This document shows positions 10,913 through 22,008 of a DNA stretch of 64,000 nt, one piece after another. The position numbers and the translations under genes were made by a program. Origin of the DNA: Sacculina carcini (lineage: Eukaryota > Arthropoda > Thecostraca > Sacculinidae); the NCBI GenBank assembly GCA_916048095.2, contig OU696571.1, forward strand, positions 2,418,501 to 2,482,500, in the 5' to 3' direction. Positions within the stretch are counted from its first letter, which is position 1, and each line of letters starts with the position of its first letter. The notes beneath the pieces are model-generated. The model saw nothing but the letters and a program-made list of their open reading frames with translations. It was not told the DNA's origin and did not search any database.

Positions 10913-13330
10913 TCAAATTCCATTTGACCTGTGTTCGGTTTCCCAAAAGACAGGTGTGTCCACTACTATATCCACCGGCAATATAACATCATTTGACACG
11001 GCCAAGTGAATGCCGAATGTGTTTCTATCAGGCGAGTCTGCTTGACATTCAGTGTTCTCTTTCAACGCCAGCAACGGTTCCTGCGAAGACTCAGCAGTGT
11101 TCTGATCCAGACAGATCACCTGACAACGTTGCACTTTGCCAATCACCGGAAGACTTAAGTCTTCACCGAGACGCACACTGACCAGCGCTTTGCTGTGTTC
11201 TATGTAGGCGACATCGGATGACACGATGAGGTTGGCACGGAATCGGGCAGCGGCCGACGACACCGGTTCGTCGGGCAGCAGAGACCTAACACTCGCACTG
11301 TTCACTAGAGTCAACGGTGAATCATTGACCAGTGTCTTTCTGGTGCTGGCATACTGAGCGGTCAGCTCCGCAGGCGAAGTGCTTCTTGTAGCGCACACTG
11401 CCCTGTTGTCGATAAATTGCGACAAACGCACATCGTCCAGACAGAGCAGCCGGGAAAGCCAGTCGGCCACTTGCTGTCCACAATCAACAACAAGCGTGTT
11501 TCGTCGACAAACTCGAATATGTTGCACCAGTGAAGTGCCGGATCGCGTCTTCTGTGTGTCCGTGATTTTCTGGTAAGATACGTTGATATGAGGATAGCCT
11601 TCAGCCGAAAGTGTAAGTTGTCCTGAATCGAGATCAACGCTTGTCTTCACCAAACACAAGCGGCGCTCTCTCTTTTGTGTGACAGCAACACCGTTACGAT
11701 TAATGATCCAATGTCGGTCATACATCAGTCCTCGTGCTGTCAAAGGCCATCGCTTGACTCTATAGCCCGCACAGGATTTGACCGGGAATAGTGTAATATC
11801 GGTCAGAATTGATGCATCCTTTGGCCGAGCGTTGTATGAAGCCGGCGAATGTGGCATTTGAATCGGAGCAGAATGGTGGCTCTCGATGAAACATTCTCTG
11901 ATCATATTGAGCAGATTTTCGACGTGTCGTCTACAAGACATGAAGCCAAAGCTGACGCGAACTGCTCCAGTTGGCTTGCCGTCAATCAAGTCGACGCTGT
12001 CTCCGCAGTGATGTCCCGCTGCGTGATGTTGTCTCACCTGGTCGTCCGACAGACGCAAGTAGCGCTGACACGCGCCAACATTGCAGAAACACCCGGTTCG
12101 TATGATGATACTGCGTGCCGCCGACAACTTCTCCACGGTGGAGTAGCCCACGTGTTTGCCGTGTCGGTTCAAAACATTAAAAGCCACAATTCCGCCCTGC
12201 GTGTCAGCGTTGGCAAACGAATCATTGGAGTAGATCTCTGCAACGGCCTGTCCATTTTCATAAGTCATCGTCGACAGTTGAGTGTAGAAGTATCTAGCCA
12301 AGTTGAATACCTGTCGGCTGATTCGATTCATTGAGCCGGTCAAAGTGTGAATTGCACGGATACCTTCGGTGACGGCCATGATTGAGAGAAATGGCAAGGT
12401 TCCGTCTTCGAAGCGGTCTTCAATTCGATCTCTGAACACTTGTTGGTCTTTGGACGGTATGATCATGGCCACAGTTCCTCCACCAAAATATCGTTTGTCT
12501 AGAGCGTGAGCAGCCTCGCGTCTCACCAATAACGCTCCCAAGCCGGTCGGATAGCCGAATATCTTGTAGAAAGATAAACAGACAAAGTCAGGCTGGACAG
12601 CATCAAGATCCAAGTGATTGGTTGCGACGTAGCTGGCCGCGTCCAGAGCACAGAACCAGTTTCCGACCGCTGATGGACGGTTACCAATAACAACATGCTC
12701 ACCTTTTCTATCCCACCTGTTCAAACAACCGTCCTGAACGTTTTTCACCCATCTCAAAGGATATTTCTGGCCAGAAAAGTTACACTGAGCCGTCAATACA
12801 ACAAGACTCCTTGTCGTGGGAACACAAGACGCTTCTCCCGAGTTGTCTTTTGATCGAGTACTTTCATCGAATACTTTCAGCTCTGGATTCGATACGACAG
12901 AGATGGCCACGTGTTTTGGTGCTACGCGTGCTCTCATTCCAACCACAGAGGTGTGACTGTCTCTGAGATATATAAGCCATCCAGGATGCTCAGCGGTGTC
13001 GTTGAAACAGAACGAGTCTGCCAGGAGCGAGAGAGCAGCTGTCGCTCCACTGGTGAAAATGACGGCGTATTTGTCTATGGTTGTGTTGAACATTTGCAGA
13101 ATCTGACATCGCGCGTGTTCGATCATATCGAGGGTGTAATTTGATGGTGGATTGTTGGAGTGAGGGTTTCCGTAAAGACAGCGCTGAAGATTCTTGGCTA
13201 CGTTTGTCATCTGTGTTTGACTATACAACGTTGCACCTGCGTGGTCCAAGTAGGTGATGTCTTTAACGTTGGGGAATTCTTCGACAAACTCACCGTATAG
13301 AAAGTCATTTTCAATTTCCTCTTCAAACAT
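10913..13330 (-). CDS. MOCOS: Molybdenum cofactor sulfurase
   Basis: This single 805-codon exon encodes the enzyme that replaces an oxo ligand of molybdenum cofactor with sulfur, which activates xanthine dehydrogenase and aldehyde oxidase. Residues 1-480 form a NifS-like class V aminotransferase domain. The N-terminal TYLDHAGATLYS motif and the PLP-lysine context SFYKIFGYPTGLG (Lys at about 256) are both visible. RTGCFCNVGACQ carries the expected persulfide cysteine near residue 414. Residues about 508-590 are the MOSC N-terminal beta barrel (LFPVKSCAGYRV), and about 680-800 the MOSC domain (RFRANLIV, RCQVICLDQ, FGIHL). Length and domain order match the animal and plant enzyme, so it looks complete. 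I use the ATG at 13328-13330; the frame stays open four codons further, but only to a TTG. The gene has no intron and lies 2.4 kb from the other unspliced minus-strand gene. Confidence 0.93.
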   Translation of the reverse strand: MFEEEIENDFLYGEFVEEFPNVKDITYLDHAGATLYSQTQMTNVAKNLQRCLYGNPHSNNPPSNYTLDMIEHARCQILQMFNTTIDKYAVIFTSGATAALSLLADSFCFNDTAEHPGWLIYLRDSHTSVVGMRARVAPKHVAISVVSNPELKVFDESTRSKDNSGEASCVPTTRSLVVLTAQCNFSGQKYPLRWVKNVQDGCLNRWDRKGEHVVIGNRPSAVGNWFCALDAASYVATNHLDLDAVQPDFVCLSFYKIFGYPTGLGALLVRREAAHALDKRYFGGGTVAMIIPSKDQQVFRDRIEDRFEDGTLPFLSIMAVTEGIRAIHTLTGSMNRISRQVFNLARYFYTQLSTMTYENGQAVAEIYSNDSFANADTQGGIVAFNVLNRHGKHVGYSTVEKLSAARSIIIRTGCFCNVGACQRYLRLSDDQVRQHHAAGHHCGDSVDLIDGKPTGAVRVSFGFMSCRRHVENLLNMIRECFIESHHSAPIQMPHSPASYNARPKDASILTDITLFPVKSCAGYRVKRWPLTARGLMYDRHWIINRNGVAVTQKRERRLCLVKTSVDLDSGQLTLSAEGYPHINVSYQKITDTQKTRSGTSLVQHIRVCRRNTLVVDCGQQVADWLSRLLCLDDVRLSQFIDNRAVCATRSTSPAELTAQYASTRKTLVNDSPLTLVNSASVRSLLPDEPVSSAAARFRANLIVSSDVAYIEHSKALVSVRLGEDLSLPVIGKVQRCQVICLDQNTAESSQEPLLALKENTECQADSPDRNTFGIHLAVSNDVILPVDIVVDTPVFWETEHRSNGI

Positions 13331-14981
13331 CCACACAAGCAATGGTGAATTGTCAAGTTAGGTTGCTGTTTCTGTATTTCAGACACCCTTGTTTGATAGA
13401 AACATAAACAACAACCACTCGCATTGGCGACTGTATGAATACTGAACGGAGTCAGACTATGAGGGTCAGTGTATTTTAATCATTCTTCATTGTTTACAAT
13501 TACATACAACACTCTTCTCTTTCTGTTGGAATGGTGACTGACGTTTTATTTATATAATTTATTGTTTGTATTCAATTGTATTAACAGATATATTGTGGGA
13601 GAGAATATTGAAACTCATTTTGACATTTAATGAAATATAGAATAAATATATAATTAAAATTATTTGTATATGTGAGAACCGAAGCATAACAAGAGTCGTT
13701 TCCAAATTATTGTAGACAAACAACTTGTGGCAGTTTCGAAGTTGCTCGATTTTATTATCTTCTGCTTGTTTTTGGTTTGTTGCACGTATGAATCATGTTA
13801 TTTGAAATGTAACGCAACGCAGTATGCTTTATCAACATTTTTGCATGACAATTTTTCACGCCGTTTAGTAACCAGTAGCACGGCGGTTGTTTCAATTCAC
13901 TTACCTATTTGTGCTTGTAAAAATTTGCATGTGACTGATTGAACGATATTGGTTTCACACAGACGCAATCCAGGGCGTCTAACTTTATATCGTTTTTGTA
14001 GTTCCTTAAGAAGAAATGCGCTACACAGATGCACCAACCCAGACGCATTATTGCGTCTTAAATCATGTTGTTTTATGTCGTTTCCACTGTGTATTTATTC
14101 CACTGCATTTATTTTGCAATGTTATTGCTCTGTTCTCTATTTCTGCTTATGATAAAGCTGTATGGGAACTGCAGTCAGCAAGTTATAGCGTTCGCGTTCT
14201 TCCAACGTCAACATGTTAATATGTTCAATAATAATAGCAAGTACCATTGACCTCGATCTTGCGTGCTGCTTCTCAGACCGACTTCAAACGGCATTTATCT
14301 CATGCATAAACATATTAATGTTGTGCGCCCTGCTATGATACAAGTAATGGCTACCTCGAAATGTTCTTGTTTCATTTACTTTCTTGGACATAAAAAAATC
14401 TGCGCCAGGCAAGATGAATCCTGTCTCCTGAAGATTTTTGAGCACTATTATGTGTGGCTGCCATGAGCCCGTTTTTCTCCGCATGTCTCCATCCAACTTG
14501 TTTTTTTGTTTCAACCGTCCTCAAGATTAATTATGATCCCTGTTGAGGCAGTGTGGTGTGATTGTGTGCAGTGAGAGAGAGAGTGTGTGTGTGTGAAAGA
14601 TTGTGTCTGAGTGCGTGAACGTGTTAGTGTGTCTGTGTGTGATCGTGTTTGGTTGAATTGTGTATTGCGTGCGAGAGTGTGTGAGCAATTGTGTATAGTT
14701 TGTCGAGTGTTCGTGCCCTGCGGCGGCGAGCCGGTCACTCGCTCGCCGCTGATTGGTTGTTGCGGTGGCGTGTGGCCGGTGCGCGCGTGTGTGTGTGTGT
14801 GCCTCCGTATGCCACGGTTTGAGCGTGAATGCGTGTAGAGAGTCGTGTGGGAGTCGTGTTTGAAGTGTGGCAGGGTTGTGACGTCTTGAAGGCGCGCGTG
14901 GGGCAGTGATGTCCACGCGCGCCTGTCTGTAATATATTCTAGAGTTTTCTGTTCTTTTACGGGTAGATAAAAATCAAATAC
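13331..14981. other. Intergenic, with a GC-rich GT patch
   Basis: No gene is supported. 13331-14500 is AT-rich. About 14560-14930 is GT- and CpG-rich, with a CCAAT-type site (GCTGATTGGTTG near 14748). This could be regulatory DNA for the + strand peptidase gene 2 kb downstream, but nothing in the sequence proves it. Confidence 0.45.
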
Positions 14982-15226
14982 CTCTGGCTGATCCAAAGGG
15001 GACAGGGGGCGCAGCCCCCCCCCCCCCCCCCCCAAAAAAAATGTTTCCATCAACTCCTCATAACCAAGAGGTTCACTAAATGAGGTCAGAAAAAATGTTT
15101 TTGTTTAGAATTTGTTGATATAAGCATTATCGCAAAGACGTTGCATAATTATTCATGTACATGACTGATCGCCCCCAAATTTCAGCCCCCCTCCCAAAAA
15201 AAAATTGCACTCTGGATCCGCCACTG
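14982..15226 (-). mobile_element. hAT-type MITE, family A copy 3
   Basis: The ends are CTCTGGCTGATCC and GGATCCGCCACTG. The interior has the family blocks AACTCCTCATAACCAAGAGG and TTATCGCAAAGACG, plus an expanded C-tract at about 15015-15033. The flanking 8 bp (TCAAATAC and TAAACAAC) are only partly alike, so this copy is older. Confidence 0.7.
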
Positions 15227-15696
15227 TAAACAACAATACATTATACACCAGAAACCAGGTAGGTTAATTATAAGTGAATATATTCTTGTGATTATAGGCG
15301 CTATGATAAAAAAATACCAATACTCAAATAAATTCAGCACAGTCGCATCATTTCTGGACTTCAAAGTCTTCTGATATTTTCTGTGCATTTCTCGTGCATT
15401 TTCTCCCACTATCCCTCCGTTTTCTCAGTAGTTGTGTCTTCGCTTGATAATTATAAAAAAAAATGTTTTGTGTTTCCGACCATTCAACAATGATTTTTTT
15501 GCGAGTGTGCATGTGAATGTGTGTCTGTGTGTGTCGTTATAAATCCCATCCAAATTGTATGTGCGTGTGTGTTTGTGTGTGTCTGTCTGTGTTGAGGTGT
15601 GTGGGCGTACATATACCAAATAATGTTTCCTTACATTGGCGTGTTAATTGCGTTCTTTGATATGAAGGTGTGTGTGTGTGCGTTTGTGTGTATATA

Positions 15697-15736
<40 letters not shown>

Positions 15737-15793
15737 TGTGTGGTGTACGTTCAATCGATCTGTTTTGCTTTGTGTGAGCTGTGTGAACAGGTG

Positions 15794-15841
<48 letters not shown>

Positions 15842-16483
15842 TATCAACAGGTGTCATTTGTTGTACTGTGTGACTGAGCTGTGTAGAACTCAGTCCAGCG
15901 CGCTTGTGTGTTTGTGCGCTTGTATGTTGTGACTCATCTCGCATTTGACTATGTGTGTGTGTGTATGTGCAAATATACGTGTGTATGCGTGCGTATTTGT
16001 GAGGTGGCCTAGTGCTTTTGCCCGCGTATATCATCTTGTAGTTGCATCCAAATGCCGTTTTCTACGGGACGTGTTCGTGTTCGTATGTGTGTGTTTCCAC
16101 TAAGCGACAGTGTTGTGCGGATTTGCGTGCGTCGACTTTAGCGAATAGCCCGCACACTCATAAGCGCGTATAATATTCCGCGCCTCCGTGTGTGTGTGTG
16201 TGTGTCACATACATCCGTCATCTATAATGTATCCGTCCGCCAATGGGCGCTGGATAAAGGTGTGATTACCAGTGGAATTTGCATCACAAAATAATAATAA
16301 TAGTAATAATAATATTGTTATTGTTAAGTAATCAGTGAAAAAGGTGAATTGAAACGAAAGCGAACGCTATAATTTGCTTGACTGCCATATTCATGTACCT
16401 CGATCATCAAGAGGCGCATACACACAGAGATAGAGACAAGGGAAGTAACATTACAATAGAAAAACACAGTATAATAGATTGTA
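15227..16483. other. Intergenic with GT arrays
   Basis: No gene is seen. Long GT arrays occupy about 15700-15730 and 15800-15841, with shorter ones at 15952-15966 and 16190-16204, and an AAT/ATT run lies at 16289-16325. Confidence 0.6.
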
Positions 16484-16755
16484 TTCCGTAGTGTAGTGGT
16501 AGCATCCACATCTCACAAGCTGGGGGTCCGTGGTTCGAATCCCTGCGTAGGAGAATTTCTCTAGGCGAATTCTATAATCCCACAGCCCCTGTCCACCCAG
16601 CAGTAAATGATGGTACCAGATATCAGTCATGTGTTGTGTCTTTCGTCCTTGTGGCGCCATAGCGTGGAGATGGTCGGTTCTGCGGTGACAGCGAGCTGCA
16701 CGGGACACACCTGTGTGTATGTTCATAAGCTTCGGCTTCTTTCCGTGTAGCAGTT
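16484..16755 (+). mobile_element. tRNA-derived SINE, copy 1
   Basis: The head reads like a tRNA gene: a box A-like TAGTGTAGTGGTAGC is followed about 35 bp later by a box B GGTTCGAATCC. The body is shared with the copy at 45065, including CACCCAGCAGTAAATGATGG, GATATCAGTCATGTGTTGTG, GCGAGCTGCACGGGACACAC and CATAAGCTTCGGCTTCTT. Acceptor pairing is poor, so it is not a functional tRNA gene. The element ends about 60 bp before the first ATG of the peptidase gene, so it may be part of that gene's 5' leader. Confidence 0.75.
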
Positions 16756-16814
16756 GCCGATCACAACGCCAAATTTCATTTGATAAACGGATTGATTGGC
16801 GGACGCAGAGGCTG

Positions 16815-16999
16815 ATGGTGTTTGCCGACGACGATGCCGACGGCGAGAATGTTCAGTTGCCGCTGCGGCGGGCGGGACAACGCGGCTACGGGCTGGACAA
16901 GAATCGACGTCACTCGGCCGAGGATTTCGGCTCGACCAGCGAGGAAGACGAGATGGTGCTGCATCCGCTCGAGAGTGTACTGCGTCAGATTCGCGAGAG
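16815..16999 (+). CDS. NAALADase-like exon 1: cytosolic tail
   Basis: Encodes the acidic N-terminal tail, starting [14 protein letters not shown]. It ends at AG|gtgcgt in phase 2. An alternative acceptor (GACGCAG) just upstream could make this an internal exon. Confidence 0.75.
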
Positions 17000-17786
17000 G
17001 TGCGTCGCATTTGTGTTAATTTGTCGTATTTGGACAGGCTTTACATATACAGGCAGGCAGCCTTTACATACACACGGACATACAGAGAGAGAGAGAGACA
17101 TACACACACATAAATATATAAACGCATGAGTTAAGGGTATGTGTGTGTGGAAGTGAATGTATGTAGTGTAAACCTTTTTAAGCGCATTTGAGACTTAACA
17201 TATTTATTGTACTTTCCTAAACAGATTCAATAAACGTAATCAAACAATTATAACAATCAATGCAAAAATAAACTGAAATATGCATGTATATTTGTGTTGT
17301 ATTTGTGTTTGTGTATGTCTTTGTTGTGTTTTGGGCTTGGTAGGCCGTTACACGCCGGCCGCTGGGCCTACTGCATGTCGGGCGCTCTATTTGCCGGCAT
17401 GATTGGGCTGATGGCCGGTTTCACACTGGCCTACAGTCTATTTTTGACGCTGGAGGCGCCGTGCGCTCATTCGCACGTGTGGCGCGCCGGTCCGTCGCAC
17501 GTGCGCCAGCGTGTTGTGGCGGCGGTGAGCGCGCGCCGCATTGCCGACACGCTGAGGTGACGAACAGCTGTTGTTGATGTCGCTCCTTTGGGGTGGGGGG
17601 AGGCGTAGAATTGAGGGGATGGAATGGGGGGGCGGGTGAGAATTGTAAGCGGTAGATTCAACAGAGGCGTGATTGGTGAGAATTGATTATAAATACTGAT
17701 CTATTTATTCATGTGGATATCAATGTATTTTTATACAATGAAAAGAAGGGTATAAAATAAGGAGAAATAGTGGATACCGACCTTTG

Positions 17787-17843
<57 letters not shown>

Positions 17844-20800
17844 TGTTTTTTGCTGTAAAAAAGACACACTTGTTCTGTTGTGTTTGTTCGCTTTTATAGC
17901 TTCATATTGGATATTGTTCGGCTTGCAAACACATTTGCAAACACACACACATGTGTGTGTTTGTGTTTGTGGTTTGTGGGATGGTTCTCAAGGGCGCTCT
18001 AGATAGCATGAGTAATTTATTAATTAATCTAATTTTAGGGTTTAATTTTATGGTTTCAGCATATTTTAGATATCTTTTTCACTGTTTTTTTTATATAAAT
18101 CGAGTTCTTCCAACGAGCTAAAACATCTGTATCTCATAATGCGGGATATTGGCTTTGTTTGTATGTGTGTGTGTGCACTTGTATATGCGTATGTCTGTTT
18201 ATCGTCATGACATTTTGTCTGGGCATTGAACAGTCCACACTGGTTTGGACACTGCTAAGCGGTCGGTTTTGGTTACGGTTCGGTTCTGGTTTCGGGTACG
18301 GTTCGGTTCTGGTTACGGGTAACTCGCATGTGTCTTGTGAAACCTGCCTCTTTTTCTCTCCCCCCTCTCTCTCTTAGTGAGTGATGGCAGTGTATGAGAG
18401 TACATGCGCTTTGTCAGACGACCCGAATACAATACATCATCAAATCCGACTAAGAAGAACGAATCCGAATAAGAAGGTCATTTAGGAAATTGCATCTCTC
18501 TCACTATTAGCTTTCATATTCCCTACTAAAACATTTACTTTTCCAACTCTCTCTCTACGTCTTTTTGGGCGTTTCCAGTTCATGGGGCCACCGCAGGGTG
18601 GTAATAGTGTTTGCACTCTTCCCATGCTACTGGATTTGCCTGTAATTAATAATAACAATAATAATGATATTGTTATTATTTGAGAGCAAAAATCGTCAAA
18701 TGTAATGTAGAATGATGGAGGCTAGAAAATAGGAAGCTAAATTTTTGTTTTATTATTATTTAATTTCAAGTTGTTAAGCCATTGGATCTTGTACTTTCCC
18801 GATTCGTCTGTCCCGATCGTCTGTCCCGATCGTCTTTCCCGTTCGTCTTTCCCGATCCGATACGTCCCGAATATCTACCCTACTGTCGCCTTATGTGCTG
18901 GCTTGTGCATCTGCATGTGTGTCCACTGTGTGTGTGTATGTGTGTGTGTGTGTGTGCGTGTGTGTGTCTCTCTGTATGTGTTGTGTGTGTTTGTGCAGCT
19001 TGTATCAAAATGTGCTGGCTATTACAGCTTGCTTGTGTGAAATTTTCTGCTTTGTTAATACTCGCCTTGCGTGCGCTGAACAAATGTACACTCATGGGAG
19101 TGACACGCTAAATATATGCATGCCGATTTGAATAGTAGTATAGAGCCGAACTTTGACTAATAAACTGTTATTATTATTTATTCTTGTTAATTTTAAATTA
19201 TTGATTATCATATTGTGATTTCCTTATTCTTTCAGAATTCTGCAAGCTTATTTGACCTACCTGCAGACACACACACACCGAACGCATGCATGTTGTATGT
19301 TGTGTTGTTTCAGTCTTGTCATAATTACATTATACACATAAGTTGAATTGTATTCAAAGTTCAATCCTAGCACGGTGTGTATTTTGGCCAATAAATTATC
19401 CCATGATCCAGTTGTCTTTTTTATATTTTAATTGCATTTACATTGTGCATACAAATTAATTTTCGTTGGGCCCGTGTTTTATGCTTGACAAGTGTCCCGT
19501 GAAAAAATGACAGCCCATTTATTTTCTATGACGTCAGGTATCTGGCGGCTCGTCCCCATTTGGCCGGCACTGGGGACGACCAGTTGTTAGTTGACTATGT
19601 GGCCACCAGATGGCGTGAGCAGGGTTTCGACACAGTGGATATCAGCACATATGATGTGTTGCTGTCCTATCCCAACGCTAGCCAGCCAAACGTTGTACGT
19701 GCGTGTATATATCACATTGAGTTATTTTCCAATCGCAAGTGTCATTTTTGAAATAGCATCGGCCAATTTTGATGCCAATTGCTGTATTATTTCTTTTAGT
19801 AATTTTTTTAAATCATAGTAACACGCAAATACATAAACTATTTTTTATGTTGAATTCTTTGTGACAAATTAGCTTAACTTGTTACATTTTGTTGAGTAAC
19901 AACATTAAAAAGTTTTGAAAGATTTCGTTTCATTTTTAATTTACACCTAGTTAGCTTTGTTAATATAGCCCTTCTATATCGGATTTACAGTATTTATTTT
20001 AGCTTGTACCGTATGTGCGCCGATAGGTGCGCATTGTCGACGAAAACGGCGCGCCAGTGTTCACGTGTCGCCACCGGCAGCCGCCATTGTGGACACCTGA
20101 AGAACGCCTCAATGATTTAGCCGATAATTTTAACGCCTACTCAGCCACAGCAAATGTCAAGGTGTGTGGCGGCCCATGGGGCCCATTGGGCCGCTGTCCC
20201 ACTAGTACATTGGTCCCATTGTCCCACTATCTCACTGATCCCATTGTCACACTATCTCACTGGTCCCACTGTCCCATTATCTCACTGGTCCCATTGTCCC
20301 ATTATCTCACTGGTCCCATTGTCCCACTATCTCACTGATCCCATTGTCCCACTGTCTCACTGGTCACATTGTCCCACTATCTCACTGATCCCATTGTCCC
20401 ACTATCTCACTGGTCCCATTGTCCCACTATCTCACTGATCCCATTGTCCCACTATCTCACTGGTCCCATTGTCCCACTATCTCACTGATCCCATTGTCCC
20501 ACTGTCTCACTGGTCACATTGTCCCACTATCTCACTGGTCCCATTGTCCCACTATCTCATTGGTCCCATTGTCCCACTATCTCACTGATCCCATTGTCAC
20601 ACTATCTCACTGGTCCCATTGTCTTACTATCTCACTGGTCCCATTGTCCCACTATCTCACTGATCCCATTGTCCCACTATCTCACTGGTCCCATTGTCCC
20701 ATTATCTCACTGGTCACATTGTCCCACTATCTCATTGGTCCCATTGTCCCACTATCTCACTGATCCCATTGTCACACTATCTCACTGGTCCCATTGTCTT

Positions 20801-21603
20801 ACTATCTCATTGGTCCCATTGTCTTACTATCTCATTGGTCCCATTGTCCCACTATCTCACTGATCCCATTGTCACACTATCTCACTGGTCCCATTGTCTT
20901 ACTATCTCACTGGTCCCATTGTCTTACTATCTCACTCGTCCCCATTGTCCCACTATCTCACTGATCCCATTGTCCCACTATCTCACTGGTCCCATTGTCT
21001 TACTATCTCACTGGTCCCATTGTCCCACTATCTCACTGATCCCATTGTCCCACTATCTCACTGGTCCCATTGTCCCATTATCTCACTGGTCACATTGTCC
21101 CATTATCTCACTGGTCCCATTGTCCCACTATCTCACTGATCCCATTGTCCCACTATCTCACTGGTCATATTGTCCCACTATCTCACTGGTCCCATTGTCC
21201 CACTATCTCACTGGTCCCATTGTCCCATTATCTCACTGGTCCCATTGTCCTATTTTCCACGAGTATACAACGGCTATTTTGCCCGGTTTTATGATAAGAC
21301 TCATTCCAAGACTTGTATTTTGCCAACACTTGAATAACGATAGGACTGTAATTTAAGCAAACCAATTAAGTCACAATATAGATACAAAATTCACTTAACT
21401 GGCATCACTATACGTTCTGATTTACTTTGCTCGTTGTTGGTGCTGTGGCAGGCGGAATTTGTCTATGCCAACTACGCCAGACAACAGGACTTCGACACGC
21501 TGCGACAACACAATATTTCCGTGCGTGGACGCATTGTTCTGGCGCGCTACGGTGCCGTCTTCAGAGGAAACAAGGTTCTCCAACTGCCAATAACTGTCTG
21601 TCC

Positions 21604-21640
<37 letters not shown>

Positions 21641-21939
21641 TAAATATGAGTGATTTCTTTCTGATTTTGTGTATAAGTTTTCTATATGTGTGTGTGTGTG
21701 CGTGTATGTATTGGTGTATGTATGTGTGTGTGTATGTATGTATGTATGTATGTATGTATGTGACAAAACAAGTTATATCCACTTGTTTGATGTTGTCGTA
21801 TCCATTTAATATAAATAATTTCGTTTCTTCTCATCTATGTTAAATATTTGTATCTCTATTTCATTTGTTTGTGCGTGCGTATCTGCGTATTCGAAACGAT
21901 TTACGTACACACACACACACACAAGATTCATAGACGCAC

Positions 21940-22008
<69 letters not shown>

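Noticed and set aside
16490..16560. A tRNA gene at the head of the SINE
   Set aside because: A and B boxes are present but the acceptor and anticodon stems do not pair, and the same body follows a second copy at 45065, so it is a SINE.
20211..21356. 220-codon + strand frame over the 25-bp minisatellite
   Set aside because: It has a 25-residue period caused by the repeat length and lies inside an intron of a well-supported gene.
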